From Kitasatospora sp. NBC_01250 (GTDB taxonomy: Bacteria; Actinomycetota; Actinomycetes; Streptomycetales; Streptomycetaceae), in contig NZ_CP108476.1 of the NCBI RefSeq assembly GCF_036226465.1, forward strand, positions 558,001 to 622,000: 64,000 bases of DNA, written 5' to 3'. Below are positions 26,727 through 35,763 of the stretch, piece by piece; the stretch's first letter is position 1, and each line of letters opens with the position of its first letter. Under the pieces are notes generated by a model. It saw only the letters and a program-made list of their open reading frames with translations, searched no databases and was not told the DNA's origin. Position numbers and translations under genes: made by a program.

Positions 26727-26747
26727 GGGGGCTTGCCGCAAGGCCCC
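26727..26747 (+). promoter_or_regulatory. Rifampin-associated element (RAE)
   Basis: An inverted repeat centred on CTTGCCGCAAG with G-rich and C-rich arms (GGGGCTTGCCGCAAGGCCCC within it) lies 64 bp before the rph start. It matches the 19-bp RAE described upstream of rifamycin-inactivating genes in actinomycetes, apart from one extra G in the right arm. TTATAG just upstream (26714-26719) is a possible -10. The whole 26464-26811 gap otherwise holds nothing I recognise. Confidence 0.8.
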
Positions 26748-26811
26748 GGTCATGCCGCAGAATCGTCGCCTCATCCCCCAACCTGCGGAAATACCTCGGA
26801 GGAGAGTCACA

Positions 26812-29412
26812 GTGACTGAGCAGTACGTGGTGGGTCTTCACGAGGTCGACGAGACGCGGATCGCGACCGTCGGCGGCAAGGGCGCGAACCTGGGCGGGCT
26901 GGTGCGGATCGAGGGTGTCCGGGTGCCGGACGGCTTCTGCGTGACGACGGACGCCTTCCGACGGGTCATGGCGCAGGTGCCGTCGATCGACGAGTTGCTC
27001 GATCGGTTGTCACACGTGACGCCGGACGACCGGGAGGCGGTCCGCACGCTCAGCGCGCGGATCCGTCAGGCCATCGAGGCCGCCCCCGTCCCGGGCGATC
27101 TCGCGGCGGCCGTCACCGGCGCGCTCGCCCGGCTCGGCGAGCAGGCCGCCTGCGCCGTCCGATCGAGCGCGACGGCCGAGGACCTGCCGACGGCCTCCTT
27201 CGCCGGTCAGCAGGACACCTATCTGAACGTCGTGGGGCCGACGGCAATCCTCGGGCACGTCAGCCGTTGCTGGGCCTCGCTCTTCACCGAGCGGGCCGTG
27301 ACCTACCGCCAGCGCAACGGCATCGACCACCGTGCGGTGCAGATGGCCGTGGTCGTGCAGCGGATGGTCCTCCCGCAGGCGGCCGGCATCCTGTTCACCG
27401 CCGACCCGGTCACGGGCAACCGGAAGGTCGCCACGGTGGACGCGGGCTTCGGCCTCGGCGAGGCCCTGGTCTCCGGCCTGGTGAACCCGGATGTCTTCAC
27501 GGTGCGCAACGACGAAGTCGTCGCCAGGGCGATCGCCGCCAAGCAGCGTGCCGTCCATGCCCTGCCGAACGGTGGTGTGCAGGAGGTCGCGATCGACGCG
27601 CAGCGGCAGGAGCAGCCCGCCCTGACGGATGATCAGGTCCTGCGGCTCGTGCGGCTCGGGCGGCGGATCGAGGCACACTTCGGCCGCCCGCAGGACATCG
27701 AATGGTGCCTGGTCGACGACGACTTCGTGATCGTCCAGAGCCGGCCGATCACCACGCTCTTCCCCGTCCCCGAGAGCGGCGACCAGGAGAACCACGTCTA
27801 CATCTCCGTCGGTCACGGGCAGATGATGACCGACGCCATGCGGCCGCTGGGGCTCTCCATGTGGCAGCTGACGGCCATGGTGCCGATGCACGAGGCCGGC
27901 GGGAGGCTGTGGGTCGACGCCACCCGGCGCCTGGCCTCGCCCGCGAGCCGCGCCGCCCTGCTGGACGTCATGGGCAGGAGCGACCCGCTGACCAGGGACG
28001 CGCTGGAAACCGTCCTCGACCACGACGGCTTCGTCCCCTCCCTCCCGGACCCGGCCCCCGGTGGGCGGCCGGCCGGCGGTGCGCCCGCCCCGATCGCGAC
28101 CGATCCGGCCATCGTCACCGACCTGGTCGAACGCAGCCGGGCATCCATCGCCGCCCTGGAGCGCGACATCCGGACGAAGACCGGACCGGCGCTGTTCGAC
28201 TTCCTGCTGGAGGTGGCCTTCGAGGAGCACAAGCGGGTCCTGGGTGATCCGCTGAACCTCCAGGCGATCATGGCGGGGATGGAGGCCACCTGGTGGCTCA
28301 ACGACAAGCTGCAGGAGTGGCTGGGCGAGAAGAACGCCGCTGACACGCTGACGCTCTCCGCCCCCGGCAACATCACCTCGGAGATGGGACTGGAGCTGCT
28401 CGACGTCGCGGACGTGATCCGCGCGCACCCGCAGGTGGTGGCGTTCCTGCAGGGTGTCGAGGACGACGGCTTCCTGGACGAGCTGGCGAAACTGCCGGGC
28501 GGGAGCGAAGCACGCGACGCCCTGGAGGCCTACCTCGACCGGTACGGCATGCGCTGCGTCGGCGAGATCGACATCACGCGGCCGCGCTGGCGCGAGCGGC
28601 CCGGCACGCTCGTGCCCGTGATCCTGGACAACGTCAGGAACTTCGAACCGGGCGCCGCCGAGCGGCGTTTCGAGCAAGGGCGGCAGAAGGCCCGGCAGAA
28701 GGAACAGGAGGTGCTGTCACGCCTGCGGGCCCTGCCGGACGGCGAGCAGAAGGCCGACGAGACCAAGCGGATGATCGACCGGGTCCGGACCTTCATCGGG
28801 TACCGGGAGTACCCGAAGTACGGCATCGTCAGCCGCTACTTCCTCTACAAGCAGGCTCTGGTGGCGCAGGCCGAGCGCCTCGTGCGGGCGGGCGTGCTCG
28901 CCGAGCAGGAGGACGCCTTCTACCTCACGTTCCAGGAGTTCCACGAGGTCGTGCGCTCGAACCAGGTGGACGACCGGCTCATCGAGCAGCGCAAGGACGC
29001 GTTCCGTTCGTACCACGCGCTCACCCCGCCCCGGGTGCTCACCTCGGACGGCGAGGCCCTCACCGGGGCCTACCGGCGCGACGACGTGCCGGCCGGGGCG
29101 CTGACCGGCCTGCCGGTCTCCGCCGGGACCGTCGAGGGCAGGGCCCGCGTGATCCTCGACCTGGCGAAGGCCGATCTCGAAGCGGGCGACATCCTGGTCA
29201 CGACCTTCACGGACCCCAGCTGGTCGCCGCTGTTCGTCGCGGTCGCGGGCCTGGTGACGGAGGTGGGCGGCCTGATGACCCACGGCGCGGTGATCGCCCG
29301 CGAGTACGGCCTGCCGGCCGTGGTGGGCGTGGAGCAGGCCACCCGGCTGATCCGCGACGGGCAGCGGATCCGGGTGCACGGGAGCGACGGGTACGTCGAG
29401 ATCCTCTCCTGA
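26812..29412 (+). CDS. rph: Rifampin phosphotransferase
   Basis: 866 aa from GTG 26812, GGAGGAG nine nt upstream; the length matches known RPH enzymes. Order of domains: N-terminal ATP-grasp (GGKGANLGGLVRIEGVRVPD, CAVRSSATAEDLPTASFAGQ), a central rifampin-binding domain, and a C-terminal swivelling His domain with GGLMTHGAVIAREYGLPAVV, where the His carries phosphate. The enzyme uses ATP to phosphorylate the rifamycin ansa hydroxyl, giving AMP and Pi. The RAE in its promoter supports this over phosphoenolpyruvate synthase, which lacks the element. It is probably a resistance gene induced by rifamycins. Confidence 0.92.
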   Translation: MTEQYVVGLHEVDETRIATVGGKGANLGGLVRIEGVRVPDGFCVTTDAFRRVMAQVPSIDELLDRLSHVTPDDREAVRTLSARIRQAIEAAPVPGDLAAAVTGALARLGEQAACAVRSSATAEDLPTASFAGQQDTYLNVVGPTAILGHVSRCWASLFTERAVTYRQRNGIDHRAVQMAVVVQRMVLPQAAGILFTADPVTGNRKVATVDAGFGLGEALVSGLVNPDVFTVRNDEVVARAIAAKQRAVHALPNGGVQEVAIDAQRQEQPALTDDQVLRLVRLGRRIEAHFGRPQDIEWCLVDDDFVIVQSRPITTLFPVPESGDQENHVYISVGHGQMMTDAMRPLGLSMWQLTAMVPMHEAGGRLWVDATRRLASPASRAALLDVMGRSDPLTRDALETVLDHDGFVPSLPDPAPGGRPAGGAPAPIATDPAIVTDLVERSRASIAALERDIRTKTGPALFDFLLEVAFEEHKRVLGDPLNLQAIMAGMEATWWLNDKLQEWLGEKNAADTLTLSAPGNITSEMGLELLDVADVIRAHPQVVAFLQGVEDDGFLDELAKLPGGSEARDALEAYLDRYGMRCVGEIDITRPRWRERPGTLVPVILDNVRNFEPGAAERRFEQGRQKARQKEQEVLSRLRALPDGEQKADETKRMIDRVRTFIGYREYPKYGIVSRYFLYKQALVAQAERLVRAGVLAEQEDAFYLTFQEFHEVVRSNQVDDRLIEQRKDAFRSYHALTPPRVLTSDGEALTGAYRRDDVPAGALTGLPVSAGTVEGRARVILDLAKADLEAGDILVTTFTDPSWSPLFVAVAGLVTEVGGLMTHGAVIAREYGLPAVVGVEQATRLIRDGQRIRVHGSDGYVEILS

Positions 29413-29457
29413 CGTCCGCACCACCCTGACGCCCTGGTCGGCCGCCCGTGCGGCACC

Positions 29458-29475
29458 GTCCGGGTGCACCCGGAC
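29458..29475. terminator. Perfect palindrome between convergent genes, possible terminator
   Basis: GTCCGGGTGCACCCGGAC is an exact 18-bp palindrome 45 bp after the rph stop and 30 bp before the end of the converging secreted-protein gene. It may be a terminator for both, though the stem has no unpaired loop beyond its centre. Confidence 0.45.
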
Positions 29476-29482
29476 ACTCGCC

Positions 29483-29530
29483 AGGACCCGGCGGCGCCCA
29501 TCACGCTAGGACCCGGCGGCGCCCATCACG
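29483..29530. repeat. 25-bp tandem duplication at the 3' end of a gene
   Basis: The 23-bp run beginning AGGACCCGGCGGCGCC is present twice (29483-29505 and 29508-29530) with CT between. The second copy holds the last codons (MGAAGS) of the secreted-protein gene, whose stop falls in the spacer, so the first copy lies just beyond the stop. The copies are identical, which suggests a recent slip. Confidence 0.85.
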
Positions 29531-30138
29531 GCCTTGGCAATGGTCGACTCGAGCTGCGCCACCGTGACGAGCCGGTCGGTGTTGGCCTGCGTGAGGCTGA
29601 AGCCCGCGGTGGTCGCGCCCACGATCAGCTGGCCGTCCAGGACACCGATGCCGACATGGGTCTCGGTGCCCATGGTGACGATGCCCGCCGTGCTGGCGTC
29701 GCCGAGCGCGGGCGTCTGCAGCGGGGTGAAGCCCGGGACCGCGGTGCTGGCCTGCGCGGACTGCTGGAAGGCCGCCGCGCTGTCCGCCGCACTCGCGTAC
29801 AGGTCGACGGAGAGGGTCACCCGCTTGGTGCCGCTCGGGTCGGCGAACACCAGGCTCACCGTGCTCGTCGGGTGACCGACGGCGGTCGGGTCGGGGCCCA
29901 CGCTGACCAGTTGCGTGACCTCGGAGAAGAGCCCTGCGACCGAGCTCAGCGGCAGCACCGCGTTGGCCGGCGCCGTGCTGCCGGCACTCGCCGTGCCAGT
30001 ACTCGTCGCGGCGGCAATCGTCGTGGCGGCACTCGTCGTCGGCGTGGCGGCCTGCGCGGGCACCGCACCCACACCCGCCGCCAACACCCCGGCCGCTACG
30101 GTCGACAGCACGGCAAGCCGTACCTTCTGCATGATCAT
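29506..30138 (-). CDS. Secreted protein of unknown function
   Basis: 210 aa from ATG 30138 (MIMQKVRL), GATGGGGTG upstream. A clear Sec signal peptide (VRLAVLSTVAAGVLAAGVGA) ends at VPAQA. The mature part starts with a Thr/Ala/Ser-rich linker, followed by a compact domain of about 140 residues (LPLSSVAGLFSEVTQLVSVG, AADSAAAFQQSAQAST, GQLIVGATTAGFSLTQANTD). I do not recognise the domain. Its 3' end carries a 25-bp tandem duplication. Convergent with rph. Confidence 0.7.
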   Translation of the reverse strand: MIMQKVRLAVLSTVAAGVLAAGVGAVPAQAATPTTSAATTIAAATSTGTASAGSTAPANAVLPLSSVAGLFSEVTQLVSVGPDPTAVGHPTSTVSLVFADPSGTKRVTLSVDLYASAADSAAAFQQSAQASTAVPGFTPLQTPALGDASTAGIVTMGTETHVGIGVLDGQLIVGATTAGFSLTQANTDRLVTVAQLESTIAKAVMGAAGS

Positions 30139-30353
30139 CACCCCATCGTCCGGTTGCTCCCTGGCGTGTCTCCCTTCCGCCAGTCTCCTCGCCCACCTCG
30201 GCCGCGTCGACGTGAAGCTCCCGCCGGTCCGGCGCTCCGCTGGCCGGGTCACGGTGGGTGTCCGGATGTTTCCCCAGGGCCCCGACGGGTGATCCCTTGC
30301 GGCCAGAACGGCGGCCGTCCGCGTCGCCGCGTCACGCTCCGAAAGGCCCTGCC

Positions 30354-31547
30354 GTGTCCGTTCGCTCCCTGCTTTCCGCCGTGCCCCGTCGCCACGGGCG
30401 GGCGGTCACCGCTCTGCTCACCGCCTCGCTGGTGCTGACCGCCGCGGGCCCTGCGGCGGCAGGGTCGGGTCCGGGGTCGGCCGGAGAGGACGGCGACGGG
30501 GCGCTGCGGGCGCGGCTGCAGGAGCTGGTCGACCGACCCGACGGCCCGCCCGGTGCCATCGCGGTGCTCCGTGACGGCGACCGTGTCCGGGTCTACCGGG
30601 CCGGAGTGGCCGAGGTCGGCACCGACCGTGCGCCCCGGTCCACCGACCACATGCGCCTGGCCAGTGCCGCGAAGGCGTTCAGCGGCGCGGTGGCGCTCCG
30701 GCTGGTCGACTGCGGGCTGCTCGGCCTGGACGACACCATCGCCGGCCGCCTGCCCTCGCTGCCGGCCGCCTGGGGTGCGGTGACGCTGCGCCAGCTGCTC
30801 AACCACACCAGTGGGCTGCCGGACTACAGCGCCGCGCCCGCGTTCGTCGAGCAGATCCGCGCCGATCCGCACCACGTGTTCGACTCCCGGCACCTGCTCG
30901 ACTACGTCGCCGGCGAGGACCTCGAGTTCACCCCCGGCTCCCGCTACCACTACTCCAACTCCGACAACATCGCCGTCGCCCTGATGGCCGAGGCCGCGAC
31001 CGGTCAGCGCTACGAGGACCTGCTGGCCACTGAGGTCTACCAGCCGCTGGGGCTCACCGGGACCAGCCTCCCGTCCGGCTATGAGCTGCCCGAGCCCTAC
31101 CTGCACGGCTACGCCGTCCAGCGGAACGAACCGCCGCAGGACGTCAGCACGCTGTTCGGCGCGTCGGGAGCCTGGGCATCGGGCGGCGTGGTGTCCACGC
31201 CGAAGGACTTCAGCGCGTTCGCGGCCGGGTACGCGGGCGGCCCGCTGATCAGCGAAGCGACCCGTCAGCAGCAACGGGCCTTCGTCGCGGGCGCCTCCGA
31301 GCCGGCCGGCCCGGGAGCCAACCGCGCCGGGCTGGCGATCTTCGAGTACACCACCCGCTGCGGCGTGGTCTACGGGCACACGGGCAACACCGCGGGCTAC
31401 ACCCAGTTCGGCGCCGGCACCCCGGACGGCCGCCGCAGCCTCACCGTCTCCGTCACCTCGCAGGTCAACCAGAAGGTCGACCCCGACCTGCTGGAGCAGC
31501 TGCGCGGCGTCGAGGAGGACTTCGTCTGCGCCCTGCTGGACGGCTGA
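30354..31547 (+). CDS. Secreted serine hydrolase, class C beta-lactamase/D-Ala-D-Ala carboxypeptidase family
   Basis: 397 aa from GTG 30354, GAAAGG upstream, with a signal peptide (VTALLTASLVLTAAGPAAAG). Penicillin-binding motifs: SxxK in LASAAKAFSG, YxN in YHYSNSDNIAV, and HTG in YGHTGNTAGY, the third motif form of DD-peptidase-like enzymes. It probably acts outside the cell on peptidoglycan peptides or esters. Being an R61/EstB relative does not by itself show antibiotic resistance. It ends at a strong hairpin shared with the converging MFS gene. Confidence 0.9.
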   Translation: MSVRSLLSAVPRRHGRAVTALLTASLVLTAAGPAAAGSGPGSAGEDGDGALRARLQELVDRPDGPPGAIAVLRDGDRVRVYRAGVAEVGTDRAPRSTDHMRLASAAKAFSGAVALRLVDCGLLGLDDTIAGRLPSLPAAWGAVTLRQLLNHTSGLPDYSAAPAFVEQIRADPHHVFDSRHLLDYVAGEDLEFTPGSRYHYSNSDNIAVALMAEAATGQRYEDLLATEVYQPLGLTGTSLPSGYELPEPYLHGYAVQRNEPPQDVSTLFGASGAWASGGVVSTPKDFSAFAAGYAGGPLISEATRQQQRAFVAGASEPAGPGANRAGLAIFEYTTRCGVVYGHTGNTAGYTQFGAGTPDGRRSLTVSVTSQVNQKVDPDLLEQLRGVEEDFVCALLDG

Positions 31548-31571
31548 AGCGAAGCTCCGGCCGACACGGAA

Positions 31572-31618
31572 CAGAACCGTCCGGACACCGCCGCGAGGCC
31601 GGTGTCCGGACGGTTCTG
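31572..31618. terminator. Strong bidirectional terminator
   Basis: A 19-bp perfect stem (CAGAACCGTCCGGACACCG with its complement at 31600-31618) closes a 9-nt loop between the convergent serine hydrolase and MFS genes. Confidence 0.85.
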
Positions 31619-31632
31619 GTTCGTCGGACTCG

Positions 31633-33039
31633 TCAGAGGCGCTCGGGGACCGGGTTGCCGACGGCCTCGATGGCGCGGCGGACCGGAACCTTCACCAGCA
31701 CGGCGAAGCCGATCACGAAGAACACCAGCAACGAGATGATCGCCGAGCGGTAGCTGCCGGTGACCTGGTAGGCGAGGCCGAAGACCAGCGGTCCCATCCA
31801 ACTGGTGCCGCGGTCGCTGATCTTGTAGACGCTGAAGTACTCGGCCTCACGGCCGGCCGGGATGAGGTGCGAGAAGAGCGAGCGGGAGAGCGCCTGGCTG
31901 CCGCCGAGCACCAGCCCGATCATGCAGGCCAGCGCGTAGAACCAGACCGGCTGGTGGGCGGGCATGACGTACCCCAGAGCGAGGGTGACCACCCAGCCGA
32001 CCAGGGAGCCGAGGACGGTCCGCTTGGCGCCGTACCGGCGGGCGATGCGGCCCAGCAGCAGCGCGCCGCCGATCGCCACGATCTGAACCAGCAGGACGGC
32101 GATGACCAGCGAGGTCTGGCCCATGCCGAGCTGCTCGCTGCCGTAGAGGGAGGCCTGGGAGACCACCGTCTGGATACCGTCGTTGTAGCAGAGGAAGGCA
32201 CCCAGGAAGAGCAGGGTGAGCGGGTAGCGGCGCATGCCGCGCAGGGTGCGGGCGAGTTCGCGCAGGCTGCCGGCGGCGGGCTCGCCGTCGGCCGCGGTGG
32301 AGGCGGAGTCGCTGCGGGCGGGCTCGGTGCGGGCGGGGGCGACGCCGGCGCGGGAGGGCAGCCGGGTCAGCGGGACGAGGGTGAACAGTGCCCACCACAG
32401 ACCGGCCGAGGCCAGGCAGATCCGCACCGCGGTGCCGGAGGAGAGACCGAGCGCGTCGTGGCCCTCGAACAGCGCCAGGTTGGCGATCAGCAGCAGTCCG
32501 CCGCCCGCGTAGCCGTATGCCCAGCCCTTGGAGGAGACCGCGTCGCGCTCGTCGGGGGCCGCCAGGCCCGGCAGGAAGGCGTAGGAGAGCGCGACCGACA
32601 CCGCGTACGCGATGTTGGCGATCACCAGCAGTCCGGCGCCGAGCAGGTAGCGGCTCCCGCCGAGGAAGAACATCCCCATGGTGGCGACCGCGCCGACGTA
32701 CGCGAAGCCGCACATCAGCTCCTTGTGACGCCCGGTGCGGTCGGCGATCGTGCCGATCACCAGCATCACCGCGACCGAGAGCAGCACGGAGAAGGAGACG
32801 GTGTAGGGGAAGAACGACCCCGCACGCACCGAGAGGCCCAGCGGGTGGACGTCGCCGCCCGCGTCGGCGGCGTTCTTGGCGAGCGTGGTGAGGTACGGCC
32901 CGAGAAACACCGTCAGGACCGTGGCCGAGAAAGCGGCATTGGCCCAGTCGTTCATGTACCAGCCGAACTGCGTCCGGCGCAGGGCGCGGGTGTCGGTGGC
33001 CGCCGACGAGTGGTCAGGCAGGTGGGTCGCGGTGTTCAT
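31633..33039 (-). CDS. MFS transporter, Atg22/UMF1-like
   Basis: 468 aa from ATG 33039. The opening RRTQFGWYMNDWANAAFSAT matches the (YD)W(A)NxAF signature of Atg22/UMF1-type MFS proteins, which efflux amino acids from fungal vacuoles; bacterial members are of unknown substrate. About eleven to twelve membrane segments follow, with a cytoplasmic loop of about 45 residues rich in Ala, Glu and Ser in the middle. It overlaps the upstream GDPD gene (ATGA), suggesting a role with glycerophosphodiester products. Confidence 0.85.
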   Translation of the reverse strand: MNTATHLPDHSSAATDTRALRRTQFGWYMNDWANAAFSATVLTVFLGPYLTTLAKNAADAGGDVHPLGLSVRAGSFFPYTVSFSVLLSVAVMLVIGTIADRTGRHKELMCGFAYVGAVATMGMFFLGGSRYLLGAGLLVIANIAYAVSVALSYAFLPGLAAPDERDAVSSKGWAYGYAGGGLLLIANLALFEGHDALGLSSGTAVRICLASAGLWWALFTLVPLTRLPSRAGVAPARTEPARSDSASTAADGEPAAGSLRELARTLRGMRRYPLTLLFLGAFLCYNDGIQTVVSQASLYGSEQLGMGQTSLVIAVLLVQIVAIGGALLLGRIARRYGAKRTVLGSLVGWVVTLALGYVMPAHQPVWFYALACMIGLVLGGSQALSRSLFSHLIPAGREAEYFSVYKISDRGTSWMGPLVFGLAYQVTGSYRSAIISLLVFFVIGFAVLVKVPVRRAIEAVGNPVPERL

Positions 33040-33827
33040 GAGGTTCCCATCAGCGTGTTTCCGTCGGTCCAGCAGCCGCGCTCCGTGAACACGTCCCGCA
33101 GGACGTCGATGCGATCGGCCATGATGCCATCCACGCCCAGGTCCAGGAGAGCCCTGATCCGTGTGGCGTCGTCCACGGTCCAGACGTGAACCTGCAGGCC
33201 GGCGCGGTGGGCGGCGCGCACGAAGGCCCGGTCGACCACCCGCACGCCCCGGTGCCGCTCGGGAACCTGCGCGCACACCCCCGCCCACGACGCCCCTCGC
33301 CCCGGGAGCAGCGGTCCGGCCAGTGAGCGCAGCCGCAGCCGTGCCACCTCGCGCGGGCCGAGCGAGGTGGCCAGCCGGGGTCCGGCGGCGGCACGCACGG
33401 CGGCGAGGCGGGTGTCGGAGAATCCGCCGACGCAGACCCGGTCCCACGCATTGGTGCGGCGGATCACCTCGACCAGCGGCCCGACGGCGGGGGCCGCCTT
33501 GACGTCGATGTTGAAACGGGCCCGGGGGAACTCACCGAGCAGGTCCTCCAGCAGCGGGATGGGCTCGGTGCCGCCTATCCGGGCCTCGCCGACCGTGCTC
33601 CAGGGCAGTTCGCCCACCGCGCCGGCCCGGTCGGTGACCCGGTCCAGGCGGGAGTCGTGGAAGGCCACCAGCACACCGTCGGCGGTGGCGTGGACGTCCG
33701 TCTCCAGGTAGCGGTAGCCGAGGGCGACGGCCGCCGAGAACGCGGCGAGCGAGTTCTCGGGATGGCCGATCACACCTCCCCGGTGAGCGAAGGCCAGCGG
33801 CCCCCGGTGGTCGAGGAAGGGGTGCAT
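33036..33827 (-). CDS. Glycerophosphodiester phosphodiesterase
   Basis: 263 aa from ATG 33827. GDPD motifs: LAFAHRGGVIGHPENSLAAF (His and first Glu), YLETDVHATADGVLVAFHDS (E-x-D metal site and general acid His), and late VHVWTVDDATRIRALLDLGV, then DGIMAD. It cleaves glycerophosphodiesters to glycerol-3-phosphate and an alcohol. No signal peptide, so cytoplasmic. It overlaps the Atg22-like MFS gene that follows, suggesting coupled breakdown and export or uptake. Confidence 0.92.
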   Translation of the reverse strand: MHPFLDHRGPLAFAHRGGVIGHPENSLAAFSAAVALGYRYLETDVHATADGVLVAFHDSRLDRVTDRAGAVGELPWSTVGEARIGGTEPIPLLEDLLGEFPRARFNIDVKAAPAVGPLVEVIRRTNAWDRVCVGGFSDTRLAAVRAAAGPRLATSLGPREVARLRLRSLAGPLLPGRGASWAGVCAQVPERHRGVRVVDRAFVRAAHRAGLQVHVWTVDDATRIRALLDLGVDGIMADRIDVLRDVFTERGCWTDGNTLMGTS

Positions 33828-34080
33828 CTCGGGCTCCGAGCTTTTGTGAGGGGAACGACGTCGGGGTCAGAGTGGGAGGAACTGTAGCGCCCTTCGTGGC
33901 GAGCAGCACCGCCCTGCCGAGTTTGCTACTCGCCAGTACCCAGCGGGGCGAAGTATGCCAGGCCCCTTCGGTGAGGTACATCCGCTGCGCGATCTGCGCG
34001 TTCGCCTGGCCCCTGGCCCCACCATCGAGGAAACGGTTTTTGAGTTCAGCAGCTGATCAGCTAAAGTTTCCGTGCGGCAC

Positions 34081-34157
34081 GGGCCTATAGCTCAGACGGT
34101 TAGAGCGCTTCCCTGATAAGGAAGAGGCCACAGGTTCAAGTCCTGTTAGGCCCACCA
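34081..34157 (+). tRNA. tRNA-Ile (anticodon GAU), CCA encoded
   Basis: GGGCCTA pairs with TAGGCCC across a standard cloverleaf. The anticodon arm is CTTCC-CTGATAA-GGAAG, giving GAU. The T-arm is CAGGTTCAAGTCCTG. ACCA is encoded at the 3' end. It stands alone, outside an rRNA spacer. Confidence 0.96.
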
Positions 34158-34163
34158 GCGCTG

Positions 34164-34195
34164 AATGCCCGGAGTGGATATCCACTCCGGGCATT
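34164..34195 (+). terminator. Perfect 32-bp palindrome after tRNA-Ile
   Basis: From 34164 to 34195 the strand equals its own reverse complement (arms AATGCCCGGAGTGG and CCACTCCGGGCATT around the central ATAT). It starts 6 bp after the CCA end and most likely terminates the tRNA transcript, and perhaps the converging NiCoT gene (ends 34290). Confidence 0.8.
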
Positions 34196-34289
34196 GTGGC
34201 ATTCCCCCACTCCCCTACGCGCCCATGTGCCCGGCCGGGGCGAGGGCGTGCGGAGCTTCCTGTGCTCACCTGACCGCTGCGAGCGCCCG

Positions 34290-35414
34290 TCAGGCCAGTT
34301 CCTTGGCGTCCACCGACGGTGTGCCGGCCGGGGTGCTCCAACGGGCCTCGACCTTGCCGTAGCGCCAGTAGACCAGCGCGACGATCCAGGTCAGCGCGAA
34401 CAGTGCGGCGATCGCGAAGCCCGCCTTGTTGATGTCGAAGTTCGCCATGAAGTCCCAGAAGGCGCCCTTGAGGTGCAGCTCGGAGGTGAGCACGCCGAGC
34501 AGCTCGATGGTGCCGATCAGGAAGGCCGCGGCGATCGACAGGCCGGTGATGACCAGGTTGTAGTAGACCTTGCGGACGGGGTTGGCGAAGGCCCAGCCGT
34601 AGGCGAAGTTCATGAAGCAGCCGTCCAGGGTGTCGAACAGCGTCATGCCGCCGGCGAAGAGCAGCGGCAGCGCGAGGACGGCGTAGAACGGCAGGCCGGA
34701 GGTGGCGGCGTAGGCCGTCGCGGCGAGCAGCACGACCTCGGTGGCGGTGTCGAAGCCGATGCCGAAGATCAGGCCGACGAAGAACATCTGCCAGGTGTGC
34801 TTGATCGTGCGCATGAAGCGGCCGAAGAAGCGGTACATCAACCCGCGTGCCTGGAGCTGGCGTTCGAGCTCGGCCTCGTCGAAGGTGCCGCGCCGCATGG
34901 CCCGGAACACCTTGGCGATGCCCGCCAGCACGACGAGGTTGAGCAGCGCGATGAGGTAGAGGAAGCTCGCCGAGGTGACCGTGCCGATGACGCCGCCGAC
35001 GGTCTCGTAGCTGGAGTTCGGGTCGACCACCGCGCCGAAGACGGCCTTGGCGGCGATGGTGAGGCCGATGCCCACCACGCAGATGATGGTGGAGTGGCCC
35101 AGCGCGAAGAAGAAGCCGGTGCCCAGCGGGCGCTTCTCCTCCGCCATGAACTTGCGGGTGACGTTGTCGATCGCGGAGATGTGGTCGGCGTCGAAAGCAT
35201 GACGGGCACCCAGCGTCCACGCGGTGAACGCGACGCCCATCCCGATGCCGAGCCCGTCGTAGTGGAAGTGGTGCGGCAGGACCGCGAACACGAAGATGCC
35301 CCAGCCGAGGCCGTTGAGGGCCAGGATCACCAGGGCCATCAGGCTCAGGCGTCCCCACTCGGAGGGCTGCAGCGCGTCGCGCATCGTTCTGAACCGGGTT
35401 GCCGGAGCGGGCAA
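34290..35414 (-). CDS. NiCoT-family nickel/cobalt transporter
   Basis: 374 aa from TTG 35414, chosen because GAGGAGG lies five nt upstream; ATG 35384 would be 10 residues shorter. NiCoT signatures: LGARHAFDADHISAIDNVTR (HX4DH in the second membrane helix), FFALGHSTIICVVG, and GIGFDTATEVVLLA. About eight membrane segments. It imports Ni2+ or Co2+. The cobalamin riboswitch in its leader (35505-35625) points to cobalt for B12 as the physiological cargo. Confidence 0.9.
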   Translation of the reverse strand: MPAPATRFRTMRDALQPSEWGRLSLMALVILALNGLGWGIFVFAVLPHHFHYDGLGIGMGVAFTAWTLGARHAFDADHISAIDNVTRKFMAEEKRPLGTGFFFALGHSTIICVVGIGLTIAAKAVFGAVVDPNSSYETVGGVIGTVTSASFLYLIALLNLVVLAGIAKVFRAMRRGTFDEAELERQLQARGLMYRFFGRFMRTIKHTWQMFFVGLIFGIGFDTATEVVLLAATAYAATSGLPFYAVLALPLLFAGGMTLFDTLDGCFMNFAYGWAFANPVRKVYYNLVITGLSIAAAFLIGTIELLGVLTSELHLKGAFWDFMANFDINKAGFAIAALFALTWIVALVYWRYGKVEARWSTPAGTPSVDAKELA

Positions 35415-35504
35415 GGCATCCTCCTCGGGATGCTCGCGGACAGGGCGGCACACCCGAGTCGGCCACGGCGGGCCGGGCGGGCCGTCCTTCCGTCGAGGCG
35501 GGAA

Positions 35505-35625
35505 TCCGTGGCACGGCAGCAGGCGACCGGACTCGCCCCCCGAGGGGGACATCACCGTTGCGGGACAGTGCCGGGTTCACACCGGACTTCGCTGCTGGCA
35601 CACCGTCACAGCAGGCGGCTGCAAC
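35505..35625 (-). ncRNA. Cobalamin riboswitch before the NiCoT gene
   Basis: Read on the minus strand, AAGTCCGGTGTGAACCCGGC, then ACTGTCCCGCAACGGTGA, is the conserved core of cobalamin riboswitches. The B12-box-like GAGTCCGGTCGCCTGCTGCC follows, with a P1-type pairing CAGCAG/CTGCTG enclosing it. About 90 nt separate it from the start codon, enough for an expression platform. By analogy, B12 binding should switch off cobalt import. Confidence 0.88.
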
Positions 35626-35763
35626 CTTGCCAGGCTAGTGAGCCGCTCCCACCGGACTCAAGTCCACACAGGTCAAGACCCGGGAAACTCTGCACCGGAC
35701 GGCTTCGCGCGCCGCCGCAGTCCGACGGATCGTCATATCGTTTCTTGGCAAGGCACTCTCTTG

